A stretch of 64,000 nt of DNA. Origin: Mesorhizobium sp. B4-1-3. GTDB lineage: Bacteria > Pseudomonadota > Alphaproteobacteria > Rhizobiales > Rhizobiaceae. The position numbers and the translations under genes were made by a program. The notes below the pieces were generated by a model. It was not told where the DNA came from and searched no databases. It worked only from the letters and a program-made list of their open reading frames with translations. This document shows, piece after piece, positions 1 to 9,208 of the stretch. The stretch lies in assembly GCF_006439355.1 (NCBI RefSeq), contig NZ_VFTG01000010.1, positions 62,001 through 126,000 of the forward strand, written 5' to 3'. The stretch's first letter is position 1; each line of letters starts with the position of its first letter.

Positions 1-934
1 AGGGCCGGTTTGACAATCTTCTGATCGAATCCACCGGCGTTTCCGAGCCGCTTCCGGTTGCCTCCACCTTCGAGTTTCGTGACGAAAATGGCGTCAGCCT
101 GTCGGACGTGGCGAAGCTCGACGCCATGGTCACCGTGGTCGACGCCGCCAATCTGCTGAAGGACTACGCCTCGAGCGATTTCCTGAAAGATCGCGGTGAA
201 TCGCTTGGCAATGGGGATAACCGCGCGCTTGTCGATCTGCTGGTCGAGCAGATCGAATTTGCCGATGTCATCGTGCTCAACAAGGTGTCGGCCGCGACGG
301 CGGGCCACCTCGACGCCGCGCGAAAGATCGTGCGTGCGCTCAATCGGGATGCGCGGATCATCGAGACTGATTTTGGTCGGGTGGACCTTGCGGCAATCCT
401 CGACACCGGCCTGTTCGATTTCGACAAGGCGCATGAGCATCCGCTCTGGTTCAAGGAGCTGAACGGCTTTTCCGAACACGTTCCCGAAACCGAGGAATAC
501 GGGATTAGTTCGTTCGTTTACCGGGCGCGCCGGCCCTTCGATCCGACGAGGTTCAAGGCTTTCATCGACCGCGCATGGCCGGGCGTCGTCCGCGCCAAGG
601 GATTCTGCTGGCTGGCCACGCGCCCGCGGCATGTTGGCGAATTGAGCCAGGCTGGTGCGTTGGTCCGCAGCGGCCGGCGCGGCTTCTGGTGGTCGGCGGT
701 TCGAAGGCCAGATGGCCCGACAACGACGGCTGGCGCCAGTCCATGCTGCCTTACTTCGATCCGGTTTGGGGAGACCGCCGGCAGGAGATCGCCTTCATCG
801 GAATGCACCCGATGAACGAAGCGCGCATCCGGGATAAACTCGATTCCTGCTTGGTTGCCGCCGAAACTTTCTCGCCGGCGCAATGGAAGCATCTGTCCGA
901 TCCGTTTCCGCGCCGGACGGAGGAAGCCGCATGA
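1..934 (+). pseudogene. CobW/COG0523-family metal GTPase, 5' truncated by the window and frameshifted
   Basis: The reading frame enters from the left edge and shows the G3-like motif ESTGVSEP, typical of CobW/P47K (COG0523) GTPases that allocate zinc or other metals. The frame runs to about base 700, where one base appears to be missing (the text gcggttcgaaggcc reads correctly as ...AVPKARWPD only with one extra base), and the C-terminal CobW_C part continues in another frame to the stop at 934. The stop overlaps the next start (ATGA). Position directly before a zinc ABC transporter suggests a zinc chaperone role. It may be a true pseudogene or a sequencing error; the C-terminal half is well conserved, which favours recent damage or error. 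Confidence 0.8.
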
Positions 935-1074
935 ACTGGCCACGAATCTCGGCGGGGCGAACGATCTTCGCCCGCAGCTTCCTCGTCTGGTCCGCGTTCG
1001 AGCGTCTGGGGGTCTTGGTCCTCATCATCGTCGCGCTGTGGCTGGCGGTTGCCTGGGCGGTGTCGCTGGCATGA
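931..1074 (+). CDS. 47-aa membrane peptide in the zinc transporter operon
   Basis: A small open frame starts at an ATG overlapping the stop of the GTPase (ATGA) and ends with a TGA overlapping the start of the ATPase gene (ATGA). It encodes 47 residues with a basic N-terminus and one hydrophobic segment (VLVLIIVALWLAVAWAV) that should span the membrane. The overlaps on both sides indicate translational coupling within the operon. No family was recognised. An accessory subunit of the transporter is possible, but that is inferred only from position. Confidence 0.6.
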   Translation: MNWPRISAGRTIFARSFLVWSAFERLGVLVLIIVALWLAVAWAVSLA

Positions 1075-1856
1075 ACAACACAGATCCCGCAGCCGCCGAG
1101 GCGGGCGGCCGCCTCATCAGCCTGTCGAACGTGACAGTCGCCTATGATCGGCGCCCGGCCGTGCATCATCTTTCCGGCTCGTTTCTTCCGGGCAGCATGA
1201 CGGCGATCGCGGGCCCGAATGGCGCCGGCAAATCGACGCTGGTCAAGGCGCTGATGAACCAGCTCCCTGTCGTGGAAGGACATATCGACCACGCCGAACT
1301 TTCCTCGCGCGACTTCGGCTACCTGCCGCAGGCGGCGGAGATCGACCGCAGTTTCCCGCTGAGCGTCGGAGACACGGTCATGCTCGGCGGGTGGCACGTC
1401 GTCGGCGCGTTTCGCGGTATCACCGCGGCGATCACGGCGAAGGCGCGTGAGGCGCTGTCGGCCGTCGGCCTGGAGGGGTTCGAACGTCGTCCCATTGGCT
1501 CGCTGTCCGCAGGGCAGTTCCAGCGTGTGCTGTTCGCCCGGTTGCTGCTGCAGGACGCGCGGGTCATCCTGCTCGATGAGCCGTTCACCGCCATCGACGC
1601 CAGGACCACGCGCGACCTGATGGATATCCTGCTGCGTTGGCACCGCGACGGCCGCACGATCATCGCCGTCCTGCATGATTTCGAGCAGGTGCGGGCACAT
1701 TTCCCCGAAACGCTGCTGATCGCCCGCGAACCGATCGGATGGGGTCCGACATCATCGGTGATGACCGCAGAGAATCTGCTCAAGGCAAGAGCCATGGCGG
1801 AAAACTGGGACGACTTTGCCGAGGTTTGTCACCGGCCGGGGAATAAGGCGGCATGA
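1071..1856 (+). CDS. aztA: Zinc ABC transporter ATP-binding protein (AztA-type)
   Basis: A 261-residue ATPase of the metal (zinc/manganese) ABC family. Visible are Walker A GPNGAGKST (about residues 48-56), an ABC signature LSAGQ (about 145-149, where the family usually has LSGGQ), Walker B VILLDEP (about 165-171) and the H-loop VLHD. The N-terminal text AYDRRPAVHHL resembles AztA proteins rather than classical ZnuC. The start at 1071 is chosen because it overlaps the upstream stop and puts Walker A at the usual distance. It overlaps aztB by four bases. It should energise zinc import at the inner membrane. Confidence 0.85.
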   Translation: MNNTDPAAAEAGGRLISLSNVTVAYDRRPAVHHLSGSFLPGSMTAIAGPNGAGKSTLVKALMNQLPVVEGHIDHAELSSRDFGYLPQAAEIDRSFPLSVGDTVMLGGWHVVGAFRGITAAITAKAREALSAVGLEGFERRPIGSLSAGQFQRVLFARLLLQDARVILLDEPFTAIDARTTRDLMDILLRWHRDGRTIIAVLHDFEQVRAHFPETLLIAREPIGWGPTSSVMTAENLLKARAMAENWDDFAEVCHRPGNKAA

Positions 1857-2722
1857 GCCTCCACGACCTGCTTTTGGCGCCTTTCGCCGACTATGGCTTC
1901 ATGCGCCGGGCGCTTGTCGCCTGTTTCTGCCTTGGACTGGGCTCCGGCCCGGTCGGCGTGCTCCTGATGCTGCGCCGTATGAGCCTGGTCGGGGATTCGC
2001 TCAGCCATGCCGTGCTTCCCGGCGCGGCGGTCGGCTTCCTGTTCGCGGGCTTTTCGCTGACGGCCATGGGCATCGGCGGGCTGATCGCCGGGCTCGCCGT
2101 TGCGATCCTGTCGGGCATCGTCAGCCGCACGACGTCGCTGCGCGAGGATGCCAGTTTCGCCACCTTCTATCTCACGTCGCTCGCCGCCGGCGTGCTGATC
2201 GTCTCGCTGCGCGGATCGAGCCGGGATCTGCTGCACGTACTGTTCGGCACCATCCTCGCGATCGACGCGCCGGCGCTTTACCTCGTCGCGACGATCGCTT
2301 CGCTCACGCTGATCATCCTTGCGATCGTATACCGCCCGTTGATCGCAGAATGTTTCGACCCCGGATTTCTTCGCGCGGTCGGCGGACGCGGGCCGCTCCA
2401 CCATCTCGTCTTTCTCTTCCTGGTCGTTCTCAATCTCGTCGCCGGCTTTCAGGCCCTGGGTACGCTCATGGCGGTGGGGCTCATGATGCTGCCCGCCGCG
2501 ATTGCCCGGCTATGGGCACGCAGCGTGCCCGGAATGTTCATCGTCGCGGCTTCGACGGCAGCGCTCTCCGGTTTCATCGGGCTGATCGCCTCATTCCATC
2601 TCGGCTACGCCTCGGGACCATGCATTATCCTGACCGCAAGCCTCCTCTATTGCGTCTCGCTGCTTGCCGCTCCGTCGGGTGCCGTGCGGCGCCTGTTTCC
2701 CCGCCCACACCTTACGGGCTGA
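1853..2722 (+). CDS. aztB: Zinc ABC transporter permease (AztB-type, ABC-3 family)
   Basis: A 289-residue polytopic membrane protein with at least seven hydrophobic segments and the ABC-3 family text MSLVGDSLSHAVLPGAAVG near residues 43-61, typical of ZnuB/MntB/AztB permeases. Its start overlaps the aztA stop (ATGA), so the two are translationally coupled. It forms the transmembrane pore for zinc passed on by the periplasmic binding protein encoded next. Length is normal and no damage is seen. Confidence 0.85.
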   Translation: MSLHDLLLAPFADYGFMRRALVACFCLGLGSGPVGVLLMLRRMSLVGDSLSHAVLPGAAVGFLFAGFSLTAMGIGGLIAGLAVAILSGIVSRTTSLREDASFATFYLTSLAAGVLIVSLRGSSRDLLHVLFGTILAIDAPALYLVATIASLTLIILAIVYRPLIAECFDPGFLRAVGGRGPLHHLVFLFLVVLNLVAGFQALGTLMAVGLMMLPAAIARLWARSVPGMFIVAASTAALSGFIGLIASFHLGYASGPCIILTASLLYCVSLLAAPSGAVRRLFPRPHLTG

Positions 2723-2740
2723 TCACCAAGGAGAGTCTCG

Positions 2741-3655
2741 ATGAGAAGACTGAACATGATGGCCACGCTTGGGCTGAGCGCTGTTGCCGTGTTGGCGGTG
2801 GCGGCCGCTGCCTCCGCGAAGACACTGCATGTCGTTGCGAGCTTCACGGTGCTTGCCGACGTGGCCAAGGAAGTCGGCGGCAGCAATGTCGAAGTCAAGA
2901 CAATCGTACCGGCCGACGGCGATCCCCATGAATACGAGCCGACGCCGGACGACGCCAAGAACCTCAAAGCCGCCGATGTCGTTTTCGTCAGTGGCGAAGG
3001 ACTGGAGGGCTGGATGGATCGCCTGATCAGCGGTTCCGGTTACACCGGAACGCCGGTCGTCGCTTCCGAAGGCGTCAAGACCCGCACGATGGATGAGGAC
3101 GGCAAGACCGTGACCGATCCGCATGTCTGGAACAGCCCGGTCAATGTCGAGGTCTGGGTCGGCAACATCGAGAAGGCGCTCGAGGCGGCCGATCCCGAGG
3201 AGGCAGGACATTTCAAGGCGAATGCCGAGAGATACATGAAGAAGCTCCATGAACTCGACACCTACGCGCGTTCCAAGATCGACCCGATTCCGCAGGAGAA
3301 GCGCAAGGTGCTGACCAGCCATGACGCCTTCGGCTATTTCGGACGTGAGTACGGAGTTTCTTTCTTGTCGCCGCTTGGCTTGTCGACCGAGTCCGAGGCC
3401 TCGGCCGGCGACGTCGCCAAGCTGATCGGGCAGATCAAGAAGGAAGGCGCGAAGACCTATTTCTTTGAAAACTCCAACGATCCGCGTCTCGTCAAGCAGA
3501 TCGCGGGCGCCACTGGCGCCGAAGCGGGCGGAGAGCTCTACGTCGAGGCCCTTTCGAAGGAGGACGGTCCCGCGCCAACCTACGCCAGGATGTTCAAATA
3601 CAACGTCGACCAATTGGCTGCTGCCATGGCTAAGCAGAAGGTTGCTGCGAAGTAG
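2741..3655 (+). CDS. aztC: Zinc ABC transporter substrate-binding protein (AztC-type)
   Basis: A 304-residue periplasmic binding protein of cluster A-I (ZnuA/TroA/AztC fold). A Sec signal peptide covers about residues 1-26 (cleavage after AASA). Likely metal-ligand histidines sit in DPHEYEP (about H63), DPHVWNS (about H128) and SHDAFGYF (about H194). The long His-rich loop of many ZnuA proteins is absent, as in AztC. A good ribosome-binding site (AAGGAG) lies eight bases before the ATG. It ends the GTPase-aztABC operon; the AztD chaperone found beside aztC in some species is not here. Confidence 0.82.
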   Translation: MRRLNMMATLGLSAVAVLAVAAAASAKTLHVVASFTVLADVAKEVGGSNVEVKTIVPADGDPHEYEPTPDDAKNLKAADVVFVSGEGLEGWMDRLISGSGYTGTPVVASEGVKTRTMDEDGKTVTDPHVWNSPVNVEVWVGNIEKALEAADPEEAGHFKANAERYMKKLHELDTYARSKIDPIPQEKRKVLTSHDAFGYFGREYGVSFLSPLGLSTESEASAGDVAKLIGQIKKEGAKTYFFENSNDPRLVKQIAGATGAEAGGELYVEALSKEDGPAPTYARMFKYNVDQLAAAMAKQKVAAK

Positions 3656-4226
3656 GGGGCCCGTGCGTCGAGTGGTGAAAGGCCCGGTGGAGCCGGGGCC
3701 CTCGCGCTATTGCTTCTTGATCTCGAGGGATGCACTTGGCAGGTGGTCGATGACGGCCAGTGCGCTGCGATCGCTCGTCCCGCTAGCCGGTGAAGGTCCG
3801 CACAACCACCGACGCTGCCGGCAAAGTGCGTCGCTGAATTCTGCTGGCGCCGGCGCGGCGGCGGCAGCGCCCTACATGCCTTGGCCATGCCTTCGACCCA
3901 AAAGCTGCCGATCCGGAACCGGCCTAAAAGCCGTCACCGGACGGATCTACAATCAGGAGACCGACCGAGGTTCTTTTGAGGTTTCGTCTTTTCTGTATTG
4001 CGCCGGCCGAATTGCGCACGTGCACATGTGGACGCAGGGTGCCTCGATCCGCATTAGTGCAAACTTGATACGAGTTCTCATTCTGGGGGTTTTGTAGAGA
4101 CCCACTATTGAAGAAGCACTCTTCTGCTAGCCGCGACGCTCAGCATAGAGCGTAAACGTGGCTTGGCTCACGGTCTCGATCAGCTAACTGCCGCCCCGGC
4201 GCCCCATGCACTGACGCCAGCCATCA
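3656..4226. other. Intergenic region without a recognised gene
   Basis: A GC-rich hairpin (ggcccgg at 3681-3687 against ccggggcc at 3693-3700) just after aztC may end the zinc operon, but it lacks a clear T-run. The rest shows no open frame with recognisable protein features. Confidence 0.5.
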
Positions 4227-4682
4227 CTAAGTCCTAGGCTTTCGTTTGGGCGGCCCCTTTTGGGCCGGTGTAGGTTGCGGTTTGCGTCCGAGCCCCGCCG
4301 CCTTCGCGAGCGTAGATCTTTGAGCTGCGTAGTTCGGCGCAACCATCGGGTAATCCGGCTTCAGTCCCCACTTTTCGCGGTATTCGTCTGGAGTGAGCCC
4401 ATAATGCACCGCAAGATGCCTTTTCAGTGATTTGAATTTCTTCCCGTCTTCAAGGCAGATGATGTAGTCAGGTGTTACCGACCTTTTCGGATTGGTAGCC
4501 GGATCCTGCTTCGGAAGCGCGCTCACGCTCGGCCGGCCAAGGCCTGACAGCGACGAATGGATCGAGGCGATGAGGTCCGGCAACCCAGCGACGGGCATGG
4601 GATTTTGGCTGACGTAGGCAGAGACAAGGTCTGCCGTCAGCCCTACAAGATCGGCCGTCACGGCTTCGTTTTGTTCGCTCAA
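4227..4682 (-). CDS. Ros/MucR family zinc-finger-type transcriptional regulator
   Basis: A 151-residue protein with the Ros/MucR core: YIICLEDGKKFKSLKRHL, then HYGLTPDEYREKWGL, DYPMVAPNYA and a C-terminal GLGRK tail. Family members bind AT-rich DNA and control exopolysaccharide, motility and symbiosis genes. The finger reads C-x2-D rather than C-x2-C; such Cys/Asp variants are known among Mesorhizobium loti Ml proteins, some of which fold without zinc. The start is probably the TTG at 4682, which has a GAGGAG ribosome-binding site about seven bases upstream. Probably one of several paralogues in the genome, so no symbol is assigned. Confidence 0.88.
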   Translation of the reverse strand: MSEQNEAVTADLVGLTADLVSAYVSQNPMPVAGLPDLIASIHSSLSGLGRPSVSALPKQDPATNPKRSVTPDYIICLEDGKKFKSLKRHLAVHYGLTPDEYREKWGLKPDYPMVAPNYAAQRSTLAKAAGLGRKPQPTPAQKGPPKRKPRT

Positions 4683-5040
4683 GTATTCGCTCCTCGTATT
4701 GGGTCAAATCCGCTTCGCCACTTGTCCTATATCGCAATTTTGGGCGGCGCCAAATAGCGCTGCTGAAACTGTTAGATTGGGCTCTGGCGGGCGGCCACTC
4801 TCAGGGGGCATTTGATCCGCCTGGGGGGTTCCTGGAAGCATTTCGAACGTTCTGGGTCGCGCCTCAGCCCGAATTGCGGGTGCTTGTGGACAAAGTCGGA
4901 CACTAGATTCGGCTTTGGAGACGTTTGGTGGCATAGAGCTGTGGCACGTTCGCCTTACTGATAACGGGGCTTTAGCGACTCCAAATGGCTGACGTACAAA
5001 CGGCAATTCTGCGTCCAATGTCGGTCATCGCAACCCGTAT
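4683..5040. other. Intergenic region upstream of the MucR-like gene
   Basis: No protein-coding frame with recognisable features was found. It contains the promoter region of the minus-strand regulator and ends at the transposase scar. Confidence 0.4.
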
Positions 5041-5213
5041 TGCCATCCCGGCGGGTCCTTCCGGCACGAAATGCTCGACCTAGCGCGCCACGACCTTCGC
5101 CGTCACGCCATAGGTCCGCGCCGCAGCGGCTGTTGAAGGGCGGCCTTCAACAACGGCGAGCGCTATCTCCTCTCGACGCAACGGCGCCAAACGGGCATTT
5201 TTGGGATGTTCAT
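5041..5213 (-). pseudogene. IS481-family transposase, N-terminal remnant
   Basis: On the minus strand the text LRREEIALAVVEG, then STAAAARTYGVTAKVVAR, a stop codon, then VEHFVPEGPAGMA matches the N-terminal helix-turn-helix of IS481-type transposases. One frameshift lies after the initial MNIPK and one in-frame TAG follows VVAR; the catalytic DDE domain is absent. Bases upstream of its start (about 5214-5300) may be the remaining IS end. This is a scar left by a decayed insertion sequence. Confidence 0.7.
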
Positions 5214-5517
5214 TCGGCTCTCCGGGTATCGCTGAAGCTTTGCCATCTCAGCTTTCCCGGCCCCAGATGGACAAGCTCCTGAAAGCTCACATTTAGCGGG
5301 CGTTATTTTTGTTGCCCGTCGAAGCCGCCGTTCCGCTTTCGGTGCCAAAATTGGCTTCCCAGACTATGGCTAACTTGGCTTTCTGGCCAAGGCCAACGCC
5401 AGCTCAGGATCGCAAGGCCGCTCAATGATCGGGGCGTGATGACCGACCTTGGGGTGCCGCCCTCTACAGGATGTTAAGTCGCTTGGTTTTCTGGCTATAC
5501 TGAGCTATCGACGCCTG

Positions 5518-6063
5518 ATGGCGATGTTTAGAGAATTGCGTACAAAGTTGGGGATGCGAAAGCCCTATCCGGGCAAGCACGTTACTGTTGGGCGAAAAAC
5601 CTACGGCGTTGATGTCAGCAACGTCTTCCAAGCGACGGCCGAAGCACCTGTCATCATTGGAAGCTACTGCTCGATCGCCGCGGGCGTTCTTTTCATAGCC
5701 GCCGGCGAGCATCCCATCTCACTGGTCTCGACGTATCCTTTCGCCGGCGCGGACCGAGATCTGACAAAGGGGCCGATCACTATCGGCAACGATGTGTGGA
5801 TAGGCTCTCGCGCCATCGTACTTTCCGGCGTGACGATTGGCCATGGCGCTGTTGTTGGGGCGGGCTCGGTTGTCACAAAGGATGTGCCGCCCTACGGAAT
5901 TGTTGCGGGCAACCCGGCGAGGCTGATCAGACATCGCTTTGAGCCAGAAGTCATAGCCGGTCTGCTCGCCATTCGGTGGTGGGACTGGAGCGATGAAAAG
6001 ATTGAAGCCGCCATGCCCGACTTTCACCACTCAGTGTCCGATTTCGTCTCGAAATACCAGTAG
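5518..6063 (+). CDS. CatB-like hexapeptide-repeat acetyltransferase
   Basis: About 181 residues with left-handed beta-helix hexapeptide repeats: IIGSYCSIAAGV, then ITIGNDVWIGSRAIVLSGV, TIGHGAVVGAGSVVTKDV and the closing IVAGNPARLIRHRF. The conserved histidine in AAGEHPIS corresponds to the catalytic His of CatB/VatD acetyltransferases. It likely O-acetylates a sugar or small molecule with acetyl-CoA. The frame is open from 5449, but ATG 5518 (or 5524) fits the family N-terminus better; no clear ribosome-binding site decides. The adjacent glycosyltransferase-like gene suggests surface polysaccharide modification rather than drug resistance. Confidence 0.75.
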   Translation: MAMFRELRTKLGMRKPYPGKHVTVGRKTYGVDVSNVFQATAEAPVIIGSYCSIAAGVLFIAAGEHPISLVSTYPFAGADRDLTKGPITIGNDVWIGSRAIVLSGVTIGHGAVVGAGSVVTKDVPPYGIVAGNPARLIRHRFEPEVIAGLLAIRWWDWSDEKIEAAMPDFHHSVSDFVSKYQ

Positions 6064-6128
6064 CTCTATCTCGCGAAAAAGGCGGGCACCCACCGCCTGC
6101 GCTGCCGTTGGAGGGAATGGCCGCCGCC

Positions 6129-7001
6129 ATGATCACATTAGGAGAGTACAAATTGCGGGATTGGAGCCGCCTTCGGCCGATTACCCATGCATACAAATCT
6201 ATTCGCTATAGAGCTATTGACGGACGATTTCTGTCGCAACGAGCACGGAAAGGCGACATTCAGGCTATTTGCGCCGCCGCTCGGGACCGCCGTGTGCTGC
6301 TGACGATAGCAGTCAGCGATGCTCAATGTCTTGATATGCAGTTGCGACTGGCGAGGGGACTGGTTCGCCACGATCTGCACATCATTGCTGACAACAGCAT
6401 CGGTGAAGCCGCCGCCGATGAGAACGAGCAAGTATGCGCGAGTCATGGCGCTGTCTATGTCAGGCTCCCTGTCAATCCATGGACAGCAAGAAATGCCAGC
6501 CGGTCTCACGGCGCTGCGATGAATTGGATGTGGCACAACATTCTGAAGCCGGCCGCGCCGGCAGCATTCGGATTCCTTGACCAGGATCTTTTCCCGACGC
6601 AGCCATGTGACCCCTTCCAACCCCTTAAAGACGCGGCCTTTTACGGTGATCTGCGTTGGTCAGGCGCGCGGTGGTTTCTCTGGGCTGGCTACTGCTTCTT
6701 TCGATTTGATGCGGTCGCCCGTGAGCCTCTCGATTTCGGGCTCGACTGGTTCGCCAACCGTCTAGATACTGGCGGTGCAAATTGGAACGTGCTTTATCGG
6801 CACGCGGACCCAAACACGGTGCCGCAACGGCCGATCACTTCATTCGCTGCCTTGCCGGGGGTCGAACTCAGACAGGCCTATTGCGAATGGCGGGGAACTT
6901 GGCTCCATGAGGTCGGCCTGGACGGAGACTTGTCTTTAAAGGCGAGAAAGCGCGAAGCGGTCTTGCGGCTGCTAGAACCGGCGCTTCAGCGCCGATGCTG
7001 A
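6129..7001 (+). CDS. Glycosyltransferase-like protein (GT-A type, hypothetical)
   Basis: About 290 residues. The central text AFGFLDQDLFPTQP carries a D-x-D motif in the context seen in nucleotide-sugar-dependent GT-A enzymes, and the N-terminal segment VLLTIAVSDAQ resembles the first strand of that fold. No signal peptide or membrane segment is evident. Starts at TTG 6108, ATG 6117 and ATG 6129 are possible; a GGAGGG at 6110-6115 could serve the last. It follows the acetyltransferase by under 70 bases, so they may form a polysaccharide-decoration pair. Assignment rests on motif context only. Confidence 0.55.
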   Translation: MITLGEYKLRDWSRLRPITHAYKSIRYRAIDGRFLSQRARKGDIQAICAAARDRRVLLTIAVSDAQCLDMQLRLARGLVRHDLHIIADNSIGEAAADENEQVCASHGAVYVRLPVNPWTARNASRSHGAAMNWMWHNILKPAAPAAFGFLDQDLFPTQPCDPFQPLKDAAFYGDLRWSGARWFLWAGYCFFRFDAVAREPLDFGLDWFANRLDTGGANWNVLYRHADPNTVPQRPITSFAALPGVELRQAYCEWRGTWLHEVGLDGDLSLKARKREAVLRLLEPALQRRC

Positions 7002-7239
7002 CCAGTTGTGAATTGGCAATGCCGCGCTCTTGGTAAAGTACTCTACCCGTGAATGGCTGAGGCTGCGGCCGATCATCGACCGTAAGAATCAGGTCAGAAA
7101 CGCTGGCTGCAGGGCCACAGGCGTGAGGACACGCACGGCCCTGACACGTTGAGGGAACACCGTGTCGCCGAGAACGCACGCTGGTGGGCTCGTAGCTGAG
7201 GTGCTATGTTCATTGCCGCTAAATTAAAATGGAAAAAGT

Positions 7240-7530
7240 GTGGTGGGCTTGAGGGTGCGTCCCAAAACAGTTGCGGTCGTTCTGTTAGTCGGCTTGGCCG
7301 CGCCCTTGTCATTCGCGGCAACGAACTTCATTTGCAAACGGCTGGCAGCGTCGAGCGCTGCCGATACTCTAAATCCAAACGCGCTTCCTACGGCTGGCAC
7401 GAAATTCATTTCGCCCAAGGAGGCTGATAGCGGAGAAGCTACAACTTTGACATTATGGCGGTGGCAAGCATCATACCCACACTTAAAAACCAGAGGAAAA
7501 GCAGAATTTTCCATTCTCTCTTTCGACTAG
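7240..7530 (+). CDS. Possible small exported protein, unknown function
   Basis: A 96-residue frame from a GTG start has a convincing Sec signal peptide (basic RPK, hydrophobic TVAVVLLVGLAAPLSF, AxA-like site before ATNF) followed by a short polar chain with one cysteine. No ribosome-binding site is obvious and no family was recognised. The surrounding 7.0-8.1 kb is otherwise empty, so this may be a real lone gene or chance. Confidence 0.35.
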   Translation: MVGLRVRPKTVAVVLLVGLAAPLSFAATNFICKRLAASSAADTLNPNALPTAGTKFISPKEADSGEATTLTLWRWQASYPHLKTRGKAEFSILSFD

Positions 7531-8087
7531 ATATAAAGCGTGTCAGATATCGCCCTTGCCGATCCATGATAGGAAAGTCTTTTATTATGATAAATCAAAT
7601 AATAACTTTAAACAACAACGCAGGAAGAAATGTGCCGAAGCCGACAATGCTAGTGATCAATCCTTTCGGCCCTACGAGATTAGTCATCTTTCGCACTTCA
7701 ATTTTCCGGGCAGCGCTTGTGATTTGCGAATAGCATACCCGCTTCGGTTAACAGCCGAGCCCATCTACCGCAACTTCTCATCGACCCGCAACAGGCCGCT
7801 GGCAGGCTCCGCTGTCCTCACCCCGTCTGTCACCCGTCTCGCGCGCTGGTGAGTCTTCCAGACCGTTTCTGGCGGCGGGCGACGCGCTCTCCCTACTCAA
7901 TGTGCATATGTGGCGGCAGGGAGCGAGGCAGTCGACCAGAGCCCTCCCTTTCCCGATGACGGAAGCCTGTTCTGGACCCCGGTGTCTCGATCAGGAACAG
8001 GAAGACCAGGTGCGACCCGGCAAATTCCTGAATACGCGAAGCAGTTAGAAGCATTGCCGCTAGAGCATTTCTGTTGGCAGGCTTGAA
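7531..8087. other. Intergenic, AT-richer than its surroundings, no gene recognised
   Basis: Bases 7560-7740 are notably AT-rich compared with the rest of the window, which suggests foreign or regulatory DNA. Short open frames here have no protein-like features. Confidence 0.35.
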
Positions 8088-8333
8088 GTGGCAATCATTT
8101 ATGGCGATATTTGTGTGTACCACGGACTGGAGAACGCCATTGTCGAGATCATTATCGATCAATTGGAACGGCTAAAGACAGCACGGGCGAAGGAGCTTTT
8201 AGATCAAGATCGCTTGGAGGACGTAAGAACCAGAAGCGTGTCGACGCTGCCTAACTTGAGCAACGAGCGCATTACCATTGAGCAAGTTGATGGGATAGCT
8301 AAGGTTAAAGTTCTAGTCCCAAGCTTACGCTGA
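8088..8333 (+). CDS. Hypothetical protein, 81 aa
   Basis: An 81-residue frame starting at GTG with a helical, charged middle (about residues 20-50, rich in E, K, R, D) and a beta-like end RITIEQVDGIAKVKVLV. No family recognised, no clear ribosome-binding site, isolated from other genes. Called only because its composition looks protein-like. Confidence 0.3.
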   Translation: MAIIYGDICVYHGLENAIVEIIIDQLERLKTARAKELLDQDRLEDVRTRSVSTLPNLSNERITIEQVDGIAKVKVLVPSLR

Positions 8334-8441
8334 CCAGCGGTTTCCTGTCGCGGTCAGTGACGGACGACCTGGTGAAGGCGGCGGAGCGCGAAGGCATCCC
8401 AGTACCCGAGATTAACGCAGAATCGACAGCATTTTCGAAGT

Positions 8442-8613
8442 GATTTTCGAGGCTATGGAGAACCGCGAAGGCAGCTAGCGTAGCAAAATGGAACACATTG
8501 CACGCCGCGCTGTTGTCTATGCGGCGGTCGGTCCCCCCGGGGGTTAGCCGCTGGACTGGAAAAAGTCGCAGGAAGGCCCGTCGCTTACGCTCATTAGCTG
8601 CGACGGGCTTTCG
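8442..8613. repeat. Dispersed repeat, copy 1
   Basis: About 170 bases closely resembling 38648-38816. Shared landmarks are tagcgtagcaaaatggaaca, the motif agccgctgga and a closing hairpin in which aggcccgtcgc pairs with gcgacgggctt. The 5' end of both copies can be read as the tail of a tiny peptide (IFEAM...). The hairpin could act as a transcription terminator. Confidence 0.7.
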
Positions 8614-9208
8614 TTAGGAACAGCTAAATTTGCGTAGTCGAAGCAGAAGGAGCATGATTGCGTTTCTGCCCCGCGCGGCACACGGGTAAGGGCCAAGCGC
8701 TGCACACGGGCGCGTATTGGGCAGCGTGCGTTGGATATCGTTCCTGCTGGCAGACCCAGCCGGATTCCGGTAGTGGCAAGCCAGATGCCAACCGGACCTA
8801 AAGGCCAGAAGCGAGACCCGCCGACGTGATTGGCAACGCCGTTTGCGTTATCGGCATCGCCACTGGCGAGGAAGCCGACGACGGACGACACCAGCTCAAA
8901 CTGTGGTCCCCATCCCATTGTCCAAACCCGCTGCAAAGGTCGATGGAACACGTTTGCGAGAAGATGGACGCCGTTGCGCCGAAGTTGGGCAGCTACACCC
9001 TATGGATCGACCGCTTGCCCCCATAACGCTGATACGGCCCACAGTTGCCGACAATTCTAACAACGCTAAATCAAGCTGGGATATTACCGGATTCCATAAC
9101 GCTATGCATAAGTCTTGTTAAGGCGTAATCTGTTTTGGTCGCCCGCGCATAACTGGCAACGGACGCTTGGAAGAGACGATCAGGCTTTCGCCCAACCGGA
9201 GGAAAGCT
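8614..9208. other. Intergenic region, no gene recognised
   Basis: No frame with convincing protein features on either strand. It separates the dispersed repeat from the small DUF3606-like gene at 9209. Confidence 0.35.
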
